Below are positions 17,215-24,420 of a stretch of DNA of 42,322 bases, piece by piece; the first letter of the stretch is position 1, and each line of letters opens with the position of its first letter. The stretch spans positions 1 to 42,322 of the forward strand of contig JABMOT010000160.1 of NCBI GenBank assembly GCA_013202385.1, written 5' to 3'. A model generated the notes under the pieces. The model worked only from the letters and a program-made list of their open reading frames with translations. It searched no databases and was not told the origin of the DNA. Position numbers and translations under genes: made by a program. Source of the stretch: Fidelibacterota bacterium. Its GTDB lineage: Bacteria; Fidelibacterota; UBA8477; JABMPR01.

Positions 17215-17937
17215 TCAGTTTTTGCGTCTGAGTCGAGTCAACGCTCCCTTGAGCTGTGAAACTGCTGATTTTTCCGAATCGAAGGGTTTTTTGATTGATG
17301 CCAGGATATGTTCAGTTTCATCATCCCCTGCTCCAAGATCGACAAGCAAGTCATTCGCCAATTGCTGATCTTTCTTTCACCGCTCATGAACTTCATCAAC
17401 TCCCCTATTGTATATTCGCCACCTCTGCTCATTCCTTTTGGTATAAGGATTATACTCAATTATGCTTTCTGCAGATGCAGTTGAGACGGTGTGAAGTACG
17501 TTTCGGATATATTCCATGGAACATCCAATATGTTTGGAGAATTCGACCGTACTGATTTCTTTACGACAGGGAAAATACTCTCTTTCAAACGGATGTGCCT
17601 TATGGTAATTCTCGTAAGATGCTGAAAAGCCAGAGAACGACATTGAATCATCTTGAGGCATCGGATTTGGATTTTGTGTAATTACGAAAATCGTTCCTGC
17701 ATGGAATTCTGATTGGGTTTCAACCTTTTCATTTTTCTCAGCTATGTCACTAACAGCTTGTTGAATGCTTCCCTCATAATTATCCGGTGTGCCGTAGATT
17801 ATTTCCATGGTAGTGACCCCATAATTAAAGCACTCGTCGATGCGTTTCTCGATGATGGATGCTGCTTCATAGGTGGCGCATTTGTGAAGGTCGATCCAGA
17901 ATTGATTTCTGTCTGAGAAAAAGTGCTGATCAGCCAT
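17215..17937 (-). pseudogene. Smr-like domain protein, frame broken by UGA
   Basis: The first 186 codons end at UGA (17377-17379), but the same frame continues for 53 codons with normal protein composition (LANDLLVDLGAGDDETEHIL, then SEKSAVSQLKGALTRLRRK) to a stop at 17215. An arginine CGA to UGA change is the simplest explanation. The N-terminal ~65 residues resemble an Smr fold (FWIDLHKCATYEAASIIE, MEIIYGTPDNYEGSIQQAV), with the usual HGKG motif altered. A C-terminal MerR/HTH-like stretch (VEFSKHIGCSMEYIRNVL) follows. GGAGGG upstream of the ATG at 17937 supports the start. Smr domains bind or cut nucleic acid. The remaining gap (16980-17214) has nothing I can identify. Confidence 0.6.
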
Positions 17938-17970
17938 GATTAAAGCCCTCCTTCTGTCACACCAGAATGC

Positions 17971-18078
17971 TCAATTTATTGCATCGGATGGGACTACAAG
18001 GAACATAAATTTTTCTTCACCACCGGGAAGGTGGACACGGATGAAATATTTGTTCCGCTTTTTTACGAGTGATGCCAT
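17971..18078 (-). pseudogene. Tyrosine integrase, N-terminal fragment
   Basis: The ATG at 18078 opens MASLVKKRNKYFIRVHLPGG, closely matching the first 20 residues of the intact integrase (MASLVKKRQKWYVRIRLPGC). After about 22 matching residues it diverges and stops at 17971. Upstream sequence is also similar to that ahead of the intact integrase. No catalytic part remains. It is a relic of a second, related integrase gene. Confidence 0.8.
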
Positions 18079-18167
18079 AGGACAAATAATACTGTAATTA
18101 TTTAAGTTTTATCAATTTTTAACTCGGTGTAACACTAATCGAGGAACATGGCTAAATTCTAAAACAG

Positions 18168-18665
18168 TTACCCTTTCCAAGAGGTGGTAAAATTCAAAAT
18201 CCGTAAAAGTTCATATGTATGACAGGAGGGAACCCCAACAGCACTACAAACATCTGGAATATGTTTATTCCCACGTTGTTTGCCAGGTTTGGATACTTCT
18301 GTTGTCACGACGTAACGATTAGGCTTATCTGATAAAGCATGGGCAATCAAAAAAGGGTCTCTGCCAAGTTTTTCAATCTCATTATCAGTTAAATCAGTTG
18401 CATAGCCAGAATTTGTAGCCAACCGCACAAGCCGAATATCAACGTCTTCATCAAGCAGCAGGGCAGTCTTTACGTCAGCATCCTTAAGCCAGTCCACAAG
18501 ATCATCCTTGCCTTGAATGATCTCTTCATATATTTCAACTGGGACTTTGATATTTCCTTCATTGCCCTGATGAATTAGCCACTCCCAAAACTCAGGGATA
18601 CGATCTAGCGGATAGTAGTCACGGTTTGCATCAATAAGGACGTTTGCATCAAGTAAATATTGCAT
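18168..18665 (-). CDS. PIN-domain ribonuclease-like toxin (DUF4411 type)
   Basis: This 165-residue protein begins QYLLDANVLIDANRDYY with the first PIN aspartate (D6). It has further acidic positions at E45-E46-Y region (IYEEIIQG), D104 (GRDPFLIAHA) and the late VVTTE strand followed by KHIPDVCSAVGV. This is the DUF4411 branch of PIN proteins, which are usually RNases in toxin-antitoxin systems. It follows the ImmA/IrrE gene by six bases, the standard arrangement for this pair. Its start has no strong ribosome site, consistent with coupling to the upstream gene. Confidence 0.8.
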   Translation of the reverse strand: MQYLLDANVLIDANRDYYPLDRIPEFWEWLIHQGNEGNIKVPVEIYEEIIQGKDDLVDWLKDADVKTALLLDEDVDIRLVRLATNSGYATDLTDNEIEKLGRDPFLIAHALSDKPNRYVVTTEVSKPGKQRGNKHIPDVCSAVGVPSCHTYELLRILNFTTSWKG

Positions 18666-18671
18666 ATAATT

Positions 18672-19883
18672 TTAATTCAGATGGGGTGTTTGCACCGTGT
18701 CGGCTGAGCTAATTAATTTGTGAACATTTGTTGGCTTTACACCAAGAACCTTGCCTGCCTTGGTTGTTGTAATGGCACCACTGTAGAGAAATCGATTAAT
18801 AACATCTATTAATGCGGATCCAACTCTATGATATTTTATAGTATAATAGCTTGGACCACCCTCTTTCTCACGATTTTTTAAAGTTCTACTCAGCTGGTTT
18901 TGCACCCAAAGATCATGATAAGTTTCAGTTAATTGAATCCAAACGTCTTGTTCAATAATATTTTCAAGGTATAGCTTATACGCAACCATTGTACTACTAA
19001 CATTAGTGCTATTTGCATAATTTGTAATAGCCTTAATGAGGTCTTCATATGTAGAATCTTGAGTAATTCCAAACGCAGATAATTCCGCGGTTGGCAACAA
19101 AATGTCACCAGCTGTTCGATTACAAAGTTTCTCGACCTGAATAGAAGAGAAAGCATTACTTACTCCTGTTTGACCAAGCATAATATGAGTCAGTTCATGT
19201 AGGAGTGTAAAAGACCATGCACGATGAGAGTCGTTGTCATTTATTACAATAAACGGTGCAATACTATCGGCAATGGAATATCCCCGAAAAGTTTTTACTT
19301 CAATCTTTGTATGATGACTGCCAAGGTCCCCAATCAATAGGACAAAAACTCCCGCTTTTTCAATTTGATCTCTCAAGTATTTGAATGCGGCCTCAGGAGT
19401 TTTTTGCTCTCGAAATAAGTCAAGATTGATATCAAAATACTTTTTGATAGACTTGCTAATGGCCTTTGGGCTATCTGTAACTTTATGAGATGCAACATAT
19501 TTAAGAATATGTGTTTCTGCCTCATCAATCAATGCAGAACTAATTAAGCCATGACGAGCAATGACATCCCTAAGCAATGTGTTTAGTAGGGAATCATCTT
19601 TCTCTTCATAATCGCGCGGTAAGGTTCTAAAATCTTCGCCCCTATCTCCAGTTTTGGGAGGCTCAGCCAAATAAAAAGCAAGTAGAGGCCGTCTATATTT
19701 TTTTGCCATTTTCAATAACAATGGTCTTGTCGGCTGTTGCTTACCTGCTTCCAGTTGTTCTAGACGCTCTAATGCAGAAGTGTCACGAAGGTCCTTGATA
19801 GCTAAAGCCTTGACAGCAGCTTCTATGCTATAGCCGGCTGTTTCACGAGCCCATTTCAGAATATTTGGATTAACCATAACCAT
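18672..19883 (-). CDS. XRE-type HTH plus ImmA/IrrE metallopeptidase (DUF955)
   Basis: The 403-residue protein has an N-terminal XRE-like helix-turn-helix (residues 3-60, WARETAGYSIEAAVKAL and LEQLEAGKQQPTRPLLLKMA). Downstream is a DUF955 domain with the zinc peptidase motif HELTH (about residue 231). Family members cleave repressors or act as antitoxins that sense stress. Immediately following is a DUF4411 PIN gene; the pair is a recurrent toxin-antitoxin-like module. The C-terminal 60 residues look like a second small HTH (ALIDVINRFLYSGAITTTKA). Confidence 0.85.
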   Translation of the reverse strand: MVMVNPNILKWARETAGYSIEAAVKALAIKDLRDTSALERLEQLEAGKQQPTRPLLLKMAKKYRRPLLAFYLAEPPKTGDRGEDFRTLPRDYEEKDDSLLNTLLRDVIARHGLISSALIDEAETHILKYVASHKVTDSPKAISKSIKKYFDINLDLFREQKTPEAAFKYLRDQIEKAGVFVLLIGDLGSHHTKIEVKTFRGYSIADSIAPFIVINDNDSHRAWSFTLLHELTHIMLGQTGVSNAFSSIQVEKLCNRTAGDILLPTAELSAFGITQDSTYEDLIKAITNYANSTNVSSTMVAYKLYLENIIEQDVWIQLTETYHDLWVQNQLSRTLKNREKEGGPSYYTIKYHRVGSALIDVINRFLYSGAITTTKAGKVLGVKPTNVHKLISSADTVQTPHLN

Positions 19884-20043
19884 GTTTTTATTACAACCTA
19901 GCTCCTAATTTGTTTCCCCTAAGGTGTCAAAGATGCTACCCGTTGACTCAAATACAATAAGAAACATCCATTACATTTCTATTTACATAGATATGCAGAT
20001 ATCGGAGATCATCTCTCACAAGATATTTTTCCTTCCCGCATTA

Positions 20044-20445
20044 CTACCTCCAGCTAATCGCAGGTCTGATGCCCCGAAATGATCTATTATCATGACTTAT
20101 TGCTAATTCTATTGTCCTCACAAACTTTATGCAGTTTTCAGGAATATCACCAAGATGTGTATAGGACTCAGGCCAACCGCCTGCAGATTTATCCTTTTCA
20201 ATAGTACCGGGTAAATTGTTTAACTCGAGCAAATATAGGTCTTCCCCTTCCTGAAGGTCCCTATTATCAGCTATAGCACTTGCATAACGTTCACAAAGAT
20301 AATCAATATTTTTCGATTTAAATATGTTCACAATTGTATCTGGTTCATATGGTTCCCAGCGTGTTTTCCCGACAACTATTCTCCCGTTTTTTTTAATCTC
20401 GGTCATTTGCATTTTTGTTACCATACGATAATAAATTTCTTCCAT
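20044..20445 (-). CDS. Hypothetical protein, possible small ADP-ribosyltransferase-like fold
   Basis: I do not recognise this 133-residue protein with certainty. It opens YYRMVTKMQMTEIKKNGRI and ends with HLGDIPENCIKFVRTIEL. That order (an initial Y/H-R, then a late IPxxCI strand) is seen in some small RES or ADP-ribosyltransferase-like proteins, a weak hint only. AGGTGA precedes the start. It is the last gene after the nuclease and 61-codon gene and may be the effector or immunity part of that group. Confidence 0.5.
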   Translation of the reverse strand: MEEIYYRMVTKMQMTEIKKNGRIVVGKTRWEPYEPDTIVNIFKSKNIDYLCERYASAIADNRDLQEGEDLYLLELNNLPGTIEKDKSAGGWPESYTHLGDIPENCIKFVRTIELAISHDNRSFRGIRPAISWR

Positions 20446-20501
20446 CTATTTCACCTTATAATTTATTCCCGTCCAGGAGCAGCATCAAAAAATCCATCTG
20501 T

Positions 20502-20687
20502 TCATCCATTTCCTAAAGAAAGATTCCCAACTACTATTTCAGTATGATTTATTTTTTCTTCATGAAGAATAATACTATAACCCTTAGCCACTTCAGCAAA
20601 CCCGAAGTCATTGGGTCTATCCTTCCGGTGATTATAACCGCCAAAACACTTTACTTTGGCGACGACATAATCTGATTTTTCTGACAT
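20502..20687 (-). CDS. Small hypothetical protein with possible readthrough tail
   Basis: This 61-residue protein is soluble, without a known domain (YVVAKVKCFGGYNHRKDRPN, then VAKGYSIILHEEKINH). Its ATG abuts the stop of the upstream nuclease gene (TAGATG), so it is translationally coupled. After its UGA (20502-20504) the same frame continues TDGFFDAAPGRE to UAA 20463-20465. That tail looks protein-like but is too short to be certain. If real, this gene too carries a premature stop. Confidence 0.5.
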   Translation of the reverse strand: MSEKSDYVVAKVKCFGGYNHRKDRPNDFGFAEVAKGYSIILHEEKINHTEIVVGNLSLGNG

Positions 20688-21761
20688 CTACTTTTTCCTT
20701 AAGAGCTCAATTACTTCCAAGTCTTCTTCCATAAGCGATGACAATCTGAAAGACCCTATCAGCTGATCTTCATACTTAAACCCAACCGTTCTATCAAACA
20801 CACAGTACTGATCGCAATTCGTTATAATCACATACCGTGTTCCAATCTCATTTGCATAGGCATAGGCTTGATTGAGCACAGCGGTGCTTTTGCATGTAAG
20901 AGACCAATCAGGTTTCACCTCGATAGTAAATAAGGGCTCACCATCCTGATCGATACGTATATCAATATTTCCCCTTCTAAATTTTATATCAACTACTCTT
21001 CGATATCCCAGAGCCTCAAAGAAACTGGCAACAATATCTTCATGATCACGCTCGAGATGTCCGGTATCATCTATTAAAGCCTCAACCATTTCTATGACTG
21101 GCGCAATCCATTCAGGGTTGGTTGATAGATAAGTGCCCTCTTTAGGTGTTTCAATCTCAGGAGTTGAGGGAGCTGAGGGCTCTGATATCTGCACAACATT
21201 CTGTTCCGCCAGGATTGATGAATTTCCTGAATCTGAAATTCCAAGCAATTCATGAACAGTATTCGTTTTTGTCCGTAATAAAGCATTCTGAACGGCTTGA
21301 TCTGATATATACCTTTGACGAACCAACCATTGAGGATTAGCCTCAAAATCAAAAGCCCTAGCCAAAAAACTCTTCTGTCTTCTCAGTGAACGAATTGGGT
21401 TGGAAAGAAAATACACATACTTGTACTGTCGCCGCTTTGCCATCGGCTTTTCTTCATCCCAGCCAAATAAGTTCTGTAGTCGCGTATGATCGGATTTGTA
21501 CCAAAAGCAGAATTGGAATATCTGAACGATGTCTTTGTTTTTCACATCAACAACATATTCCCCATTACGAATATCTGCTAAATCAGCCTCCTTATTCGCG
21601 CCCCATGCATAGATGCCCTGGCCAGAAGGAAAGGATGCGTGAAGTTTCTCTAAAGCAACTACAGGCACATAACCTGAAATTTGGTCAATGCTCCAAGCCT
21701 TATCCAAAGTTCTCTGACGGTTTTCTGATGATTTGCCCGCTGCAATTAAATAAATTCCCAT
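20688..21761 (-). CDS. PD-(D/E)XK nuclease with possible EVE-like N-terminal reader domain
   Basis: Two parts are visible in 357 residues. The C-terminal ~140 (from about 215) contain GNIDIRID...EPLFTIEVKPDW, the D-x(n)-ExK pattern of PD-(D/E)XK nucleases related to type I restriction HsdR N-terminal domains, then YVIITNCDQYCVFD. The N-terminal ~140 residues (IYAWGANKEADLADIRNGEY, KDIVQIFQFCFWYK) have the layout of EVE/PUA-like modified-base readers, an inference. A low-complexity linker (SAPSTPEIETPKEG) separates them. A modification-dependent restriction role would fit beside the McrB-like genes. It lies 76 bases after the GIY-YIG helicase gene. Confidence 0.65.
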   Translation of the reverse strand: MGIYLIAAGKSSENRQRTLDKAWSIDQISGYVPVVALEKLHASFPSGQGIYAWGANKEADLADIRNGEYVVDVKNKDIVQIFQFCFWYKSDHTRLQNLFGWDEEKPMAKRRQYKYVYFLSNPIRSLRRQKSFLARAFDFEANPQWLVRQRYISDQAVQNALLRTKTNTVHELLGISDSGNSSILAEQNVVQISEPSAPSTPEIETPKEGTYLSTNPEWIAPVIEMVEALIDDTGHLERDHEDIVASFFEALGYRRVVDIKFRRGNIDIRIDQDGEPLFTIEVKPDWSLTCKSTAVLNQAYAYANEIGTRYVIITNCDQYCVFDRTVGFKYEDQLIGSFRLSSLMEEDLEVIELLRKK

Positions 21762-21837
21762 ATGTCGCCCCTTTTTTTAAATTTATTATTGCGACAAAAA
21801 ATCTGATTAGCAAACCTTATGACCTGATACCTCGATT

Positions 21838-24027
21838 TTATAAAACACACTCAAATACTCCAATTACTCGCAAGGAAACAGTTTCGTCCCCGTGAAGTAA
21901 TAGTTCCAAATATCTTGGATCTGTGGATCTGGGTATCAATCGGATTGATGCATGTTCCCATTCATCGCCTGATTGACTCTTTTGACTTTCATATTCTTTA
22001 ATGGTGTAGCAGGAACCATACTCTGCATCCTGCAGATCGGTGTGCTCCACAATGACGATTTTTCCGTTTCTGGAACCACCCGTATATCTACTAAACAGAC
22101 AAATCGAACCATCAGGAATTATTTTGTTCATAGACTCACCCACCACCTTGCATGCAAAGAGATTCTTCGAGGCTTTACGCCCAACCGGGGGCATGATCCA
22201 TGAGATATCCTCCACTTTCTGATATGCCCCAAACTGACCGGCAGCGACATTTAAATTGTAGAGAGGGATGGCATTTATGAAAGGCTGCACTTCCTCTATG
22301 GGGATATATTGCACTTCTTTTGGGGTGCGTGTTGATTCTTTTAATGGGATATAGCGAGCAAGATATTCTTGCAAGTTTGGATCGCAGGCATAGATATACG
22401 TTCCCTGGATACCCCTCAACATGATGGTCTTGTAGATATTGATGATAAATGCCTTCAGTTCATCTGGGTTTACAATTGACTGCTTCCCATTTTTGTCATG
22501 GTAGTTTTCCTTCCGTATAATGATTTCATTCTTTTGTTTGTCATAGGAAATCTCATTCCCAAAAATGATCCCCGCATAATTAAGATCATAGCCCTGGGTC
22601 GTGTGTATACAGCCGACTTCATTCACTGAGTTGGGTGTGTTGATCCAATCGATCGAGTCACCATTCCATTGAAGTTGTTTAGAACCGATCTGGATATCAT
22701 AAAGTGTTTTATCGTTTTTTGAAATCCATGGCCACGCAAATCCTGCGATCAAACGTGAAAGCCCATATGTTTCATCTTTCTGTTTGATTTGAGCGACCAT
22801 TTCGGTGATGGAATCGAACAGGACAAACTCATAATTTGAGGGGACAAACTCATTGGCATTTGCCGGTAGTGCACAGGCTAAAAGCTTGTTAACAAAGTCC
22901 ACATAATCATTCCCGGCTTTAACACGGAACTGTGACTTAAGGGTCTCCACCAGAGTTTGCTTGCTCGCCATTATGGTGATAAAATTTTGATGGAGTGTAT
23001 CCGAGGGTTTGATGGACTGGGCTTCGTCATAAAATAGCAGTGATTTTTCAGATTGTTGAATGACCCAGTCCAATTCGCTGGCTGTGTCTGGGTCAAGACC
23101 TAATCGTTTACAAGCATTATCAAACGCACCAAAGTAAGTGCCAAGGTTTACTCTTCTTCTCAAACGATGGGCTTCATCCACCACCAGGATATCATAGGTT
23201 CTTTTGGACGCCTCAGCTGGACCGATCACCATACTGGCTTTCAGACCATCTATATTGCGGAATACTTTTTTAAGTGTCTCCCGAAATGATGACATTGGCA
23301 CCACCAGTGCCATTTTCGGTTGCGGGTATTTGCTCTTGAGATCATTGATAGCCTGCACCAACTGGGTTTCCGTCTCATCTGTTTCTTTGACAATGAAATC
23401 CAAATCGTTTGAGTGGAGAATTTTAAACAGAAAGATGGCTAGGATGGTTTTTCCGGTACCCGCCCCACCTTTCACCAAAACATTTCTATGCTCATTATTC
23501 GTCAGGGCGAGAATAATGCTCTGCAGGCCGGCTTTCTGATCAGCCGAAAGCGCTTTATAGGGTGAATATTTATATAGGTCTGAGTTATCAATGTGTTCCA
23601 GAGAGTGTTTGGTGATGCCTTGAGCTCGCAGTTTGTCCCAGATTTCCTTAAAAATCCCCCGGTAAACTTCATTTTTCTGAAAGTAGTTGTGATTGGCTAG
23701 CCCAAGATTGCCGTTGAGTAGCTGGTATTCCCCATCACCGGTCAGGTACTGGATCAGGTTGGACTCAATATCCAGGGTCGCTGATTTATTAAACATCTCA
23801 CTCATAATGAGATGTACATCTGACAATTTGTTTTTCTGGCTGTGATTCAAGTGAGCATTCATGCGGGCAGAGGTGTCAGCTGTCTCCCCCACATAGGCTA
23901 ACTTTTTCTGCCCGTCACTCAGGAGATAAACAATGGGCCACAAATCGCGGGCATAGTGATTATTGGAAACCTGGTCAATCAGTTGAGGTTTAAAATCAAA
24001 CCTCTGGATGGTCACCTGATTGGACAT
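21838..24027 (-). CDS. GIY-YIG nuclease/DUF2075 helicase/S24 peptidase fusion
   Basis: Three domains lie in 729 residues. Residues 25-100 are a GIY-YIG nuclease (IVYLLSD, YVGET, R55, E88). Residues 155-600 are an SF1-like DUF2075 ATPase with Walker A GGAGTGKT (187-194), DEAH (284-287) and a late IHTTQGYDLNYAG motif. Residues 617-729 are a LexA/UmuD-like S24 domain with GESM (S632) and a YTIK lysine (K677), with PVGRKASKNL before it. S24 domains cut themselves in response to RecA-ssDNA, so this could be a damage- or phage-triggered nuclease-helicase. The start overlaps the MazG stop as TAATG. Related fusions occur in defence islands. Confidence 0.8.
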   Translation of the reverse strand: MSNQVTIQRFDFKPQLIDQVSNNHYARDLWPIVYLLSDGQKKLAYVGETADTSARMNAHLNHSQKNKLSDVHLIMSEMFNKSATLDIESNLIQYLTGDGEYQLLNGNLGLANHNYFQKNEVYRGIFKEIWDKLRAQGITKHSLEHIDNSDLYKYSPYKALSADQKAGLQSIILALTNNEHRNVLVKGGAGTGKTILAIFLFKILHSNDLDFIVKETDETETQLVQAINDLKSKYPQPKMALVVPMSSFRETLKKVFRNIDGLKASMVIGPAEASKRTYDILVVDEAHRLRRRVNLGTYFGAFDNACKRLGLDPDTASELDWVIQQSEKSLLFYDEAQSIKPSDTLHQNFITIMASKQTLVETLKSQFRVKAGNDYVDFVNKLLACALPANANEFVPSNYEFVLFDSITEMVAQIKQKDETYGLSRLIAGFAWPWISKNDKTLYDIQIGSKQLQWNGDSIDWINTPNSVNEVGCIHTTQGYDLNYAGIIFGNEISYDKQKNEIIIRKENYHDKNGKQSIVNPDELKAFIINIYKTIMLRGIQGTYIYACDPNLQEYLARYIPLKESTRTPKEVQYIPIEEVQPFINAIPLYNLNVAAGQFGAYQKVEDISWIMPPVGRKASKNLFACKVVGESMNKIIPDGSICLFSRYTGGSRNGKIVIVEHTDLQDAEYGSCYTIKEYESQKSQSGDEWEHASIRLIPRSTDPRYLELLLHGDETVSLRVIGVFECVL

Positions 24028-24377
24028 TACAGCTCAGTATACTTTTTAGAATTACCTTTGGCTTTATGAATGGGGTATTTCTCAGCATTGAGTTTGAGCT
24101 TCTTCGTAGCAGCATCTATTGGATCAATACCGGTGACATCGCAAAAGCGCAGGAGATAGACCAGGATATCCCCAACTTCATGTTCCACAGCTTCCCGCTT
24201 TTCCTCAACCTTTTTGGCTGACTGATCCGTAGGTGTCCAGAGCATGATCTCCTGGAGTTCGGAGACTTCAATCCCCAGAGCGATCGCCAGATCCTTTGGG
24301 TTATGGAATTGTTCCCAGTCACGTTCCTGGGTAAATTTTCTGATAGTTGTTGTGAGGGTTGTAATATCCATATCCAT
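24027..24377 (-). CDS. MazG-type nucleotide pyrophosphohydrolase
   Basis: This ~115-residue all-alpha protein carries the MazG metal signature: VSELQEIMLW then EKREAVEHEVGDILVYLLR, giving the ExxE...ExxD arrangement. These enzymes hydrolyse nucleoside triphosphates, or related alarmones, to monophosphates. The start at 24377 (or 24371) is preferred over an upstream ATG at 24482 because GGAAAGA precedes it and the family starts near here. An upstream start would overlap the DUF2357 gene by 62 bases. It is translationally coupled to the GIY-YIG helicase by TAATG. MazG-like proteins recur in phage-defence loci. Confidence 0.85.
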   Translation of the reverse strand: MDMDITTLTTTIRKFTQERDWEQFHNPKDLAIALGIEVSELQEIMLWTPTDQSAKKVEEKREAVEHEVGDILVYLLRFCDVTGIDPIDAATKKLKLNAEKYPIHKAKGNSKKYTEL

Positions 24378-24420
24378 TCTTTCCGTATTTATTTTAGATT
24401 TCCAATATCTCATCCCTTGT

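Noticed and set aside
17044-17259. Plus-strand 71-codon frame
   Set aside because: It runs antisense to the protein-like continuation of the Smr-like gene, and has no ribosome site or similarity.
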